Positions 1 through 5,218 of a DNA stretch of 5,930 nucleotides are shown one piece after another. The first letter of the stretch is position 1; every line of letters starts with the position of its first letter. The notes beneath the pieces are model-generated. The model saw only the letters and a list, made by a program, of their open reading frames with translations. It was not told the DNA's origin and searched no databases. Location: NCBI GenBank assembly GCA_964495385.1, contig CAZBVO010000034.1, positions 1-5,930 on the forward strand, given 5' to 3'. Made by a program: the position numbers and the translations under genes. The DNA is from CAG-1138 sp964495385. Lineage in GTDB: Bacteria > Bacillota > Clostridia > Christensenellales > CAG-917.

Positions 1-2
1 CC

Positions 3-56
3 GGCTACTGCTCTGCTTATTACGTTAAAGTAAGCGGCACCGTGCCGACGCTGTAA
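3..56 (+). CDS. C-terminal end of an upstream protein (partial)
   Basis: An open frame enters from the left edge and ends at a TAA at 54-56, giving GYCSAYYVKVSGTVPTL. A strong hairpin terminator starts five bases after the stop, which is what the end of a real gene looks like. Seventeen residues are too few to assign a family. The aromatic and beta-prone composition (two Tyr-rich patches, V-K-V-S) would suit the end of a secreted beta-sandwich protein, but that is a guess. Its base composition is richer in GC than most of the window. Confidence 0.5.
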   Translation, partial: GYCSAYYVKVSGTVPTL

Positions 57-60
57 GCCG

Positions 61-83
61 AACACGCCTTGAAGGCGTGTTTT
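61..83 (+). terminator. Rho-independent terminator after the upstream gene
   Basis: AACACGCC (61-68) pairs perfectly with GGCGTGTT (74-81) around the loop TTGAA, and the 3' arm runs into TTTT. It separates the upstream gene from the sigma factor gene, so the latter needs its own promoter or readthrough. Confidence 0.8.
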
Positions 84-100
84 CGGTATTTTGCGTTCAG

Positions 101-116
101 CCGCAAAGGATTGCGG
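101..116 (+). other. Small perfect hairpin upstream of the sigma gene
   Basis: CCGCAA (101-106) pairs with TTGCGG (111-116) around the tetraloop AGGA, followed by TGATTTTG. It sits 38 bases before the sigma start codon. It could be a weak second terminator or a structure in the 5' leader of the sigma mRNA; the T-run is too short to decide. No convincing -10/-35 pair was seen between 84 and 154, so the promoter of the sigma gene remains unassigned. Confidence 0.4.
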
Positions 117-154
117 TGATTTTGTTGAAAAAATGAAAAGAGGAAAAGGCGGAA

Positions 155-700
155 ATGAATTATAATAAAAAAGCGGTAGAAGAATTATGGAAAGAGCACG
201 AGCCGTATATTCGCAGGATTTGTACATATAAGCTGGAAAGTATGTCGGATTATATTGATGATTGTATTCAAGATGTCTTTCTGGATTTATCGGATGCATT
301 GCATAAGGGAAAGGTAATAGAAAACCCGAGAGCATGGTTAACAAGTGTAGTGAATAACAAAATCAAAGACATTTACGAGCATTCGAGAAAAGAGGCACAA
401 AGACTTATTCCTTTTGACCGTCAAAATCTTGAAAATACACATTTCGGCGCTGTTTATGATGAGCATTTTTCGGTAGGAGAAGAGCAGATCGCCGCTCTTT
501 CGGAGAAGGTTTTAAATATGCTTGATGAAAAAGAACAACAATTGCTCTCAGACAGGTTTAAGCTGGGAAAGCCCATTTCCGTAATCGCCGAAGAATACAA
601 CACTACAGAGAATAATATTTATCAAAAATTATTCAGATTGAAGCAAAAAACCAAAATGTTAATAAAAAAAGTATTAGACGATACAATCAACCTACAATAA
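155..700 (+). CDS. ECF-like RNA polymerase sigma factor (sigma-70 family)
   Basis: A 181-residue sigma factor of the two-domain type that redirects RNA polymerase to a small set of promoters. Region 2 spans about residues 6-80: the core-binding stretch is DDCIQDVFLDL (35-45), corresponding to the usual (D/E)DxxQ(E/D)VF, followed by NPRAWLTSVVNNKIKD (57-72), the -10 recognition helix area. A linker of about 30 residues leads to region 4 (about 115-172), with the turn LDEKEQQLL and a helix-turn-helix near GKPISVIAEEYNTTENNIYQ (138-157), which reads the -35 element. Region 3 is absent and the length is normal for ECF factors. ATG at 155 is preceded by AGAGG and AAAGG. The next gene, 100 bases downstream, encodes a membrane protein of anti-sigma type, so the pair is probably a sigma/anti-sigma module. 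Candidate target promoters are at 750 and 2252. The exact ECF group was not determined. Confidence 0.9.
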   Translation: MNYNKKAVEELWKEHEPYIRRICTYKLESMSDYIDDCIQDVFLDLSDALHKGKVIENPRAWLTSVVNNKIKDIYEHSRKEAQRLIPFDRQNLENTHFGAVYDEHFSVGEEQIAALSEKVLNMLDEKEQQLLSDRFKLGKPISVIAEEYNTTENNIYQKLFRLKQKTKMLIKKVLDDTINLQ

Positions 701-716
701 TTGCAGTCTGATTGCA

Positions 717-728
717 TCGTCCGGACGA
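717..728. repeat. 12-bp perfect palindrome
   Basis: TCGTCCGGACGA reads the same on both strands. It lies 16 bases after the sigma stop codon and 21 bases before the -35 element of the next promoter, with A-tracts (731-738, 741-747) in between. It could be an operator half-site pair. It is not a terminator on the + strand because A, not T, follows it. Confidence 0.4.
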
Positions 729-749
729 ATAAAAAAAATTAAAAAAATT

Positions 750-780
750 TTGTAAGAAATCCGAATATGAGAGACTATAT
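750..780 (+). promoter_or_regulatory. Candidate ECF-sigma promoter for the anti-sigma gene
   Basis: The -35-like element TTGTAAGA (750-757) and the -10-like element GACTATAT (773-780) are separated by 15 bases. The same two elements with exactly the same spacing recur at 2252-2282, upstream of the secreted protein/protease operon, and were not seen elsewhere. The form resembles the TGTAAC / CGTCTA type used by Gram-positive ECF factors. Runs of A just upstream (731-747) could act as an UP element. The expected transcript start is around 785-787, that is, within or at the GGAGGT ribosome binding site (785-790), so the mRNA leader would be extremely short. Confidence 0.65.
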
Positions 781-800
781 AATCGGAGGTAGAAAAAATA

Positions 801-1598
801 ATGCTTACTAATAAAGAATTTTTATCCTTCATCAATGATGAATCACTTGACGGTTCATTGGAAGAAAACCTCGGCAGATTGATTGATGAAGAGATGGAAA
901 AATCCGAAGAAGAAATGGACACGGAGCTTATCGAGTATTGTTTGGATGAATTAAGTAAAATCCAAGCACAAAAACAGAGTACGGAAGAAAAGAAAGGAAA
1001 CGGTGAAGCCAATGGTAAACGAATAAAACGGAAATATAAAAAGATAATTGCCGTAGCGGCTGCAATTGCGGCATTACTCGCCGGTACACTGTCTGCATCT
1101 GCATATGTATTTGATGTTAAGCTGTTTGACGGAGTTGTCGAGCTTTACAACGATTATATTCGTATTAACTTCGACAAAACCGATAATAAATCCGAGGATT
1201 ATGAGCTTCTTGACACCGACCTTGCGAAAGAGCTTTCCGACAACGGCTTTGATGAGGTGCTGTTACCCGAAGCGATTTTTTCGGGAGAATACAAAATAAC
1301 AAAGATTGAGTATGAGCCGCTTGAATACAGCAATTCTGTTGACATTACATTAAAATACAAAAACAAACAGGGGCGCATATATATATCAGAATACAGTATG
1401 GCTGAATTAGTGCCGGATTTTGAATTTCAGAATGTAACAAGTGATATTGAAAAAACGGAAATAGGTAATATAACCGCATACTGCTTTATGCAGGGTGATA
1501 AAGCGGCAATTACTTATAGGGACGGATTATCTGTATACTATATACAGATTCCGATGGATTTGGATGATGCAACAGAATTTGCAAAAACTATTAAATAA
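801..1598 (+). CDS. One-TM anti-sigma-like protein with DUF4367-like outer domain
   Basis: 265 residues in three parts. Residues 1-80 form an acidic, helical cytoplasmic region with a basic end (KRIKRKYKK), expected to hold the sigma factor. One membrane helix follows at about 82-103 (IIAVAAAIAALLAGTLSASA). Residues 104-265 are extracytoplasmic. Their second half has the pattern of DUF4367 domains: YKITKIEYEPL, a YKNKQGRIYIS strand pair, then EIGNITAYCF...AAITYRDGLSVYYIQI, and a closing helix ending DDATEFAKTIK. There is no HxxxCxxC zinc motif; the only cysteines are at 47 and 228, so it is not a ZAS-type anti-sigma. ATG at 801 has GGAGGT ten bases upstream. The position right after the sigma gene supports the role; direct sigma binding is inferred. 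The likely promoter just upstream suggests feedback control. The outer domain would be the sensor, but its ligand is unknown. Confidence 0.8.
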   Translation: MLTNKEFLSFINDESLDGSLEENLGRLIDEEMEKSEEEMDTELIEYCLDELSKIQAQKQSTEEKKGNGEANGKRIKRKYKKIIAVAAAIAALLAGTLSASAYVFDVKLFDGVVELYNDYIRINFDKTDNKSEDYELLDTDLAKELSDNGFDEVLLPEAIFSGEYKITKIEYEPLEYSNSVDITLKYKNKQGRIYISEYSMAELVPDFEFQNVTSDIEKTEIGNITAYCFMQGDKAAITYRDGLSVYYIQIPMDLDDATEFAKTIK

Positions 1599-1610
1599 GG
1601 AGCGTTGATT

Positions 1611-2123
1611 ATGAAGAAAATTATATCAATATGTTTAGTATTATTATCAATTACAGGTATGTTGTCAATTAATGCTTTTGCGGTAGATTTAATTGCTGCC
1701 GATTCCCAAGTAGCGGGAAACGACATAATCGAAGAGGTGTACGGATTATACAATACTGTGAATGATTCGGATGTTAGTTTAACGGCAACAGGGTTAATAA
1801 CGTCTCAATCTCTGAAATTATCAAAAACTACAGATAAATTGATAATTAGTGCTAAAACGGTAGGTGATTCCAATGTAACAAAATGCGGTTTTACTTATAT
1901 TAAATTGCAGAGATTGATTGGCGGAACTTGGACAGATTATACGGCTTACTGCTATTATGACCAATATTCCGAATCAAGCTCAAAAAGCTTTGAAAAAACC
2001 ATATCCGCGCCAAAAGGTTATACATACCGCGTAATTTGCGAGCATTATGCCGAAAAAACAAAGCTTTTGGTATTTAAGGATACTGAAACAATATATAATG
2101 TTACATCATCACTTGAATTTTAA
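1611..2123 (+). CDS. Small secreted protein of unknown function
   Basis: 170 residues. MKK, a hydrophobic core and INAFA|VD give a clear Sec signal peptide (about 1-24). The mature part has a short N-terminal helix-prone stretch, then alternating beta strands (about 55-165) that look like one beta-sandwich: LTATGLITSQSLKLSK, DKLIISAKTVGDSNVTKCGF, YIKLQRLIGGTWTDY, SKSFEKTISAPKGYTYRVICEHYAE. The layout resembles small secreted Clostridia proteins of the DUF6147 type, but this assignment is from memory of the pattern and uncertain. Cysteines at 92, 114 and 143 fall in the sandwich. ATG at 1611 was chosen because AAGGAG (1597-1602) is eight bases before it; TTG at 1605 is too close to that site. 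The ribosome site overlaps the stop codon of the anti-sigma-like gene, so the two are co-transcribed and probably translationally coupled. It could be a surface partner or signal for the sensor domain, but nothing shows this directly. Confidence 0.8.
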   Translation: MKKIISICLVLLSITGMLSINAFAVDLIAADSQVAGNDIIEEVYGLYNTVNDSDVSLTATGLITSQSLKLSKTTDKLIISAKTVGDSNVTKCGFTYIKLQRLIGGTWTDYTAYCYYDQYSESSSKSFEKTISAPKGYTYRVICEHYAEKTKLLVFKDTETIYNVTSSLEF

Positions 2124-2156
2124 CCGCTAAATAATTTGTTATTTATATTTGATGAC

Positions 2157-2194
2157 TCCCGCGTATTCCCGTTCGGAAATGTGCGGGACTTTTT
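2157..2194 (+). terminator. Rho-independent terminator ending the sigma/anti-sigma unit
   Basis: TCCCGC (2157-2162) pairs with GCGGGA (2183-2188). The stem continues through GT/GT wobbles and ATT/AAT to a C-C/G-G top around GTTC, followed by CTTTTT (2189-2194). It isolates the anti-sigma/secreted protein transcript from the operon downstream. Confidence 0.85.
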
Positions 2195-2196
2195 AA

Positions 2197-2246
2197 TGCG
2201 AAATTCGGCGAATTACACAAAAAACAGGTGCGAAATTTGGTGAATT
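2197..2246. repeat. Pair of 18-bp direct repeats, 32-bp period
   Basis: TGCGAAATTCGGCGAATT (2197-2214) and TGCGAAATTTGGTGAATT (2229-2246) match at 16 of 18 positions; both differences are C to T. Start-to-start distance is 32 bases, about three helical turns, and the second copy ends five bases before the -35-like TTGTAAGA at 2252. This placement fits a dimeric activator or repressor site. Confidence 0.7.
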
Positions 2247-2251
2247 TAAAA

Positions 2252-2282
2252 TTGTAAGATTTGAGTTTTGTGAAGACTATAT
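2252..2282 (+). promoter_or_regulatory. Candidate ECF-sigma promoter for the secreted protein/protease operon
   Basis: TTGTAAGA (2252-2259), 15 bases, GACTATAT (2275-2282): the same elements and spacing as at 750-780. It is the only promoter-like signal between the terminator at 2194 and the gene starting at 2414. The leader from about 2288 to 2413 contains two very short start-stop reading frames (2299-2328 and 2331-2339). Confidence 0.65.
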
Positions 2283-2298
2283 TATTGAAAGGGGAAAA

Positions 2299-2328
2299 TT
2301 GAAAAAATATCAAACGGAGGTGTGCTGA
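2299..2328 (+). CDS. Possible 9-codon leader peptide (weak support)
   Basis: TTG at 2299 follows AAAGGGG (2288-2294) and reads MKKYQTEVC to a TGA at 2326-2328. It would be the first thing translated from the promoter at 2252. The GAG codon near its end is part of the GGAGG preceding ATG 2331. A second 9-codon frame, also ending in Cys just before a start codon, is present at 5219. The TTG start and tiny size keep confidence low; the run of G could be chance. Confidence 0.25.
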   Translation: MKKYQTEVC

Positions 2329-2330
2329 TT

Positions 2331-2339
2331 ATGAATTAG
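2331..2339 (+). other. Start-stop minigene ATG AAT TAG or scar of a lost gene
   Basis: ACGGAGG (2314-2320) lies ten bases before ATG 2331, but the frame closes after a single further codon. The preceding sequence GGAGGTGTGCTGATTATGAA resembles the start region of the secreted-protein gene at 1611 (GGAGCGTTGATTATGAA), and TGATTATGAA is identical in both. It may be the remnant of a gene start whose coding part was replaced, or a true minigene in the operon leader. Confidence 0.4.
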
Positions 2340-2413
2340 TAGCGTTTAAAAATATAGAACAAAAGTCAGAAAGATTATATTTTATAGTATTATTAAAAGA
2401 AATGGAGATTTTT

Positions 2414-3418
2414 ATGAGAAAAAACAATTTAGTGAAAATAATTATAAGTGCTACCTTAACAGTTGCGATGTCGTTTTCATTTTTAATTTCATCATTTGCT
2501 GTTTCAACTGATACTGATATCCTAACCGAATCAGAAGAAACACTTATAAGTTTTGGATATCCCAAAGATATGTTGAATTTATTAAGTGAAAGTGAAAAAA
2601 ATGAAATGGCAACAGAAATGAATAATAAACCGGATTGTGTGCAAATAGATGTAACTACTGTTCATTTTGACGAATTGTACTGGGTTGAGTTTATTGCCAA
2701 TTCATCTGATGAAGAGTTATTAAAAAATGGTTTGAGTTTTGAAGAAATTGAAATAAATCGAAATAATATTCACGAATTACGCGAATTGAGCTCGGATGAC
2801 CTTAAGCGAATATATGACAGAAGCGATGAGGAAATAAAGTTGTTAAAGATTGCTGCAACGCCGAGAGAAGATTATCAAAAATCAAAAGAAATTGACAATA
2901 AGAATAAAGTAACAATTTCCCAAATTAGCACAACGACTATGTCATTTGTCACTACAGTCAGTGATAATACATCCAGCACAAAAAAACCTGTTTCCTATTC
3001 TGTGACAATAACTTTTAAGTGGAAAAGACATCCCGCGATCACTTTTTTGAAAGATAGAATTGCTGCGACTTGGGGGTGCAACTTGAATTCTATGTCTGAA
3101 AGAGGAGCAATTTCTTTTACCGGAAACGGTGGAAGTACGCGTTCTCCTGAAATTGAAATCGAACCTAATAGAGGTTTAGTGTTTTCTTTTTGGCAGAGAG
3201 CTGTTAATGGTTTTGGCTGGGATCTTCTGGAAAGCGGTACGGTAAAATTTACTATATTTCAAACTCGCAAGCAAAATCTTTCGGCCGCATTTGTAGCACA
3301 ATATGGCCATGAAATAGTGACTATTTCAGGTGGTGGGGTCTCTTTTGGTGATGCTGGAATCGACTTTGCAAAGGGTATTGATACTTCTTCTCCTTTTAAA
3401 CGTAACTTGTCAGTATGA
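2414..3418 (+). CDS. Secreted two-part protein of unknown function; candidate effector precursor
   Basis: 334 residues; family not recognised. Residues 1-29 are a Sec signal peptide (MRKNN, hydrophobic core, LISSFA|VS). Residues about 35-155 are acidic and helical, opening with LTESEETLISFGYPKDMLNLL and containing SSDEELLKNGLSFEEIE and SSDDLKRIYDRSDEEIKLL; this has the look of a propeptide. A polar linker rich in K, N, S and T (about 150-190) leads to a beta-rich C-terminal half (about 190-334) with YSVTITFKWKRHPAITFLKD, aromatic strands (LVFSFWQRAVNGFGW) and a Gly-rich end (TISGGGVSFGDAG). ATG 2414 was preferred to ATG 2402 because GGAG (2404-2407) is six bases before it; the upstream ATG overlaps that site. 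The same AATGGAGATTT precedes the protease gene 20 bases after this stop. A protease and a membrane protein follow in the same operon, so it may be the protease's substrate, such as a bacteriocin-like or surface effector. That role is inferred. Confidence 0.8.
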   Translation: MRKNNLVKIIISATLTVAMSFSFLISSFAVSTDTDILTESEETLISFGYPKDMLNLLSESEKNEMATEMNNKPDCVQIDVTTVHFDELYWVEFIANSSDEELLKNGLSFEEIEINRNNIHELRELSSDDLKRIYDRSDEEIKLLKIAATPREDYQKSKEIDNKNKVTISQISTTTMSFVTTVSDNTSSTKKPVSYSVTITFKWKRHPAITFLKDRIAATWGCNLNSMSERGAISFTGNGGSTRSPEIEIEPNRGLVFSFWQRAVNGFGWDLLESGTVKFTIFQTRKQNLSAAFVAQYGHEIVTISGGGVSFGDAGIDFAKGIDTSSPFKRNLSV

Positions 3419-3425
3419 TTTTACG

Positions 3426-3436
3426 AATGGAGATTT
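3426..3436 (+). promoter_or_regulatory. Ribosome binding site shared with the preceding gene
   Basis: AATGGAGATTT occurs identically at 2401-2411 and 3426-3436, in each case two bases before ATG, so GGAG is six bases from both starts. The identity suggests matched translation of the secreted protein and the protease, or a duplicated start region. Confidence 0.6.
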
Positions 3437-3438
3437 AA

Positions 3439-4509
3439 ATGAAAAAATACAAGTGTTTAGTTATTAGGGTTGTCACTGTAATAAGTTTGGTGAGCTTATT
3501 AATTGTTTTTCAAAGCAAGGTAAGTAATAGTGAAAACTATGGAAATAATTTTAAAGAACAGTGGGGGCTAAAAAATACCGGACAACTCATAAACGGGATA
3601 AAAGGGGAAAAAGGGTATGACATTTGCATAGAAGATGCTTGGGAAATCACCAAAGGCAGTAATAATGTGTTGGTCGGTATATTAGATACAGGAATACAAA
3701 TTTCAAACAATAATATTGCCCACAGCATTTATACTAATGAGAACGAGATTCAAAACGGAAATGATGATGATAAAAATGGTTATATTGATGATATAAATGG
3801 TTGGGATTTTTATAATAATAATTCATCTGTGTATGACAATTATTTATATGATTATCATGGAACTTATATTGCAAGTATAATTTCCTCATCTCATGAAAGC
3901 CAAATATCCGGTGTGGCACCGGATGTGAAAATTGTTCCTTTGAAATTTATGAATGGAACTTCCGGAGATATTAATGATGCAATTAAAGCGATTGAGTATG
4001 CACATTCAATTGGAGTTAGCATCATTAATTGTAGCTGGGATTCAACGGATTACAACCCATTGTTGGAAGAGACAATGCGAAAGTATTCGGATATTCTATT
4101 TGTGTGTTCATCGGGTAAATACAAAAACGATTTATCAAAAGTCCCGGCTTATCCAGCTTGTTTTGATTTGAATAATGTTGTATGTGTTACCGCTGTAAAT
4201 AATAAAGGGGAGATTTATGAATATGCCGGATATGGACCATTAGTAGATGTTGCAGCGCCTGGGTGCGATATTTTAGGAATATATCCTGATGATGATTTAT
4301 CTTTCGCAAGCGGTTCTTCATGCGCAACAGCATATGTAACGGGAATTGCAGCGCTTATTAAAAGTGTTAATTATGATTTAACAAGCATAGAAATTGCATC
4401 CATATTAAAACGTGGAACTACTGAAGTCGAGAGTTTACATAATTTAGTGAGTTCAAACGGAATAATAAACGCATATAAATGCGTGGAAATTGCGATGGAA
4501 ACGGAGTGA
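3439..4509 (+). CDS. Subtilisin-family (S8) serine protease, exported, with altered oxyanion-hole residue
   Basis: 356 residues. An N-terminal hydrophobic helix (about 5-25) is a signal peptide or membrane anchor. The mature start QWGLKNTGQ (41-49) and DDKNGYIDDINGWDF (110-124) are typical of S8 proteases. The catalytic residues are visible: Asp83 in GILDTGI, His140 in YHGTYIAS and Ser294 in SGSSCATAYVTG (usual form GTSMATPHVAG). The conserved AAGN block that supplies the oxyanion-hole Asn reads CSSGKY here (223-228), with Lys227 in its place, so activity may be reduced, specialised or lost. There is no room for an I9-type propeptide. The gene begins 20 bases after the secreted protein and ends six bases before the next GTG start, so the three form an operon. 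It probably acts outside the membrane. Processing of the neighbouring secreted protein is the simplest role; cutting the anti-sigma-like protein is an alternative. No lanthipeptide genes are nearby. Confidence 0.9.
   Translation: MKKYKCLVIRVVTVISLVSLLIVFQSKVSNSENYGNNFKEQWGLKNTGQLINGIKGEKGYDICIEDAWEITKGSNNVLVGILDTGIQISNNNIAHSIYTNENEIQNGNDDDKNGYIDDINGWDFYNNNSSVYDNYLYDYHGTYIASIISSSHESQISGVAPDVKIVPLKFMNGTSGDINDAIKAIEYAHSIGVSIINCSWDSTDYNPLLEETMRKYSDILFVCSSGKYKNDLSKVPAYPACFDLNNVVCVTAVNNKGEIYEYAGYGPLVDVAAPGCDILGIYPDDDLSFASGSSCATAYVTGIAALIKSVNYDLTSIEIASILKRGTTEVESLHNLVSSNGIINAYKCVEIAMETE
4503..4506 (+). promoter_or_regulatory. Ribosome binding site that fixes a GTG start at 4515
   Basis: GGAG lies inside the last codons of the protease gene and eight bases before GTG 4515. 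The in-frame ATG at 4479 has no such site and would overlap the protease by 31 bases, so GTG is the better start. Confidence 0.7.
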
Positions 4510-4514
4510 TAAAG

Positions 4515-5036
4515 GTGAAATTCAAAAAATCCGGAAAGCTGTTATCCGCGACTTTATTTCTTTCCTGCTTAACGGAAGCGATGTTGTTATTAACAGTGTT
4601 ATTTAACGCTTCTTCTTTAAGCGGTCTCAGAGAAATTTCAGCAATAGCGGCAATGCTTTTATTTGTGTTGATTATTCTTCAAATTATTTATTGCCTATGT
4701 ATATTTAGGGTGAAAAGAAAATCAGCATCAGAGAAAAAGGCAGGGAGCAATTTGTTGGTGTTTTCTTTTTGTGTTTCAAGCTTGATTTTAGTTTTTTTGT
4801 TTCTTTTAGTATCTAATCATCATACAAAGACTTTTTATGTGACTGAAATTAATAAGGAATGTAAGGATAATGTTTATTACATTGTTGTTAACAACGAAAA
4901 TGTACGAATAACCGAACAACAGTTTGACAGTATTATTGCTGGGGAAGCATATATGGTTCAGTATTATACCAATGATTTAATTCATTATTCAAAGGCATTC
5001 TTAATAGAAAAAGATAATACGAAGACTGTTAACTAA
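4515..5036 (+). CDS. Three-TM membrane protein with small C-terminal domain; candidate immunity or accessory protein
   Basis: 173 residues from a GTG start; family not recognised. Membrane helices lie at about 8-30, 42-64 and 79-101, with a basic loop RVKRKSASEKK (65-75) between the second and third that should be cytoplasmic. That places the C-terminal part (about 102-173) outside. It looks like one small beta domain: FYVTEINKECKDNVYYIVVNN, VRITEQQFDSIIAGEAYMVQYY, then SKAFLIEK and a TVN end. It is the last gene of the operon with the secreted protein and the protease. A small membrane protein at that place often protects the producer or helps export and maturation; this is inference from position only. 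Its last 16 codons, including the stop, and its terminator have a degraded copy behind the gene at 5251-5757. Confidence 0.75.
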   Translation: MKFKKSGKLLSATLFLSCLTEAMLLLTVLFNASSLSGLREISAIAAMLLFVLIILQIIYCLCIFRVKRKSASEKKAGSNLLVFSFCVSSLILVFLFLLVSNHHTKTFYVTEINKECKDNVYYIVVNNENVRITEQQFDSIIAGEAYMVQYYTNDLIHYSKAFLIEKDNTKTVN

Positions 5037-5112
5037 ACACAGCTTGCCCGTCGGTTCCGTCAGTTCGGAATCGGCGGGTATTTTGCGCCTTTATAAGATT
5101 TTTATGCGGTGA
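4989..5112. repeat. Segmental repeat, copy 1: gene end, terminator and TGCGGTGA
   Basis: This segment covers the last 48 bases of the membrane protein gene, CACAGCTT, the terminator and AAGATTTTTATGCGGTGA. The matching copy is 5773-5887. The shared order of coding tail, spacer, terminator and flank shows duplication of a block, not just reuse of a terminator. Confidence 0.7.
5047..5084 (+). terminator. Rho-independent terminator of the protease operon (copy 1)
   Basis: CCCGTCGGTTCCG (5047-5059) pairs with CGGAATCGGCGGG (5066-5078), 13 pairs including two G-T wobbles, around the loop TCAGTT, followed by TATTTT. The 38-base core is identical to the terminator at 5830-5867. Confidence 0.9.
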
Positions 5113-5114
5113 AT

Positions 5115-5162
5115 ATTACAAACTTCTTAAAAAATGCCGTTAATTATTACAAGTTTCTTAAA
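5115..5162. repeat. Pair of 17-bp direct repeats, 31-bp period, before the promoter at 5167
   Basis: ATTACAAACTTCTTAAA (5115-5131) and ATTACAAGTTTCTTAAA (5146-5162) match at 15 of 17 positions. The second copy ends four bases before the -35 hexamer TTGACA. The three-turn spacing and the position fit tandem binding sites of a dimeric transcription factor. No regulator gene other than the sigma factor is in the window. Confidence 0.7.
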
Positions 5163-5166
5163 GTCA

Positions 5167-5195
5167 TTGACAAGGTTTTGTTAAAAATATACAAT
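5167..5195 (+). promoter_or_regulatory. Near-consensus sigma-A promoter
   Basis: TTGACA (5167-5172), 17 bases, TACAAT (5190-5195): a perfect -35, ideal spacing and a one-mismatch -10. The transcript should start near 5202 and serve the membrane protein gene at 5251. It differs clearly from the TTGTAAGA/GACTATAT promoters, so this gene is not in the same sigma regulon. Confidence 0.85.
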
Positions 5196-5218
5196 GTAGA
5201 TGAAGGCAGGGGAGAGCG

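Noticed and set aside
133..165. Ten-codon frame (MKRGKGGNEL) overlapping the sigma start, as a leader peptide
   Set aside because: It lacks a ribosome binding site, and its codons are simply the purine-rich binding region of the sigma gene.
717..738. Palindrome TCGTCCGGACGA as a terminator after the sigma gene
   Set aside because: The stem is short with almost no loop, and A residues, not T, follow it on the coding strand.
692..1012. Minus-strand open frame opposite the anti-sigma-like gene
   Set aside because: A Ser/Ile-rich antisense shadow of a gene with strong start signals and domain structure; no ribosome site or family features. The minus-strand frames at 1538-1753, 2329-2565, 3537-3728 and 3734-3919 were rejected for the same reason.
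3953..4171. + strand frame inside the protease gene, and a similar one at 1066-1299 inside the anti-sigma-like gene
   Set aside because: Both are out-of-frame shadows lying wholly within well-supported coding regions.
3439..4509. Lanthipeptide leader protease (LanP) of a lantibiotic cluster
   Set aside because: No modification enzyme, Cys/Ser/Thr-rich precursor peptide or ABC exporter is present, and the likely substrate is a large secreted protein.
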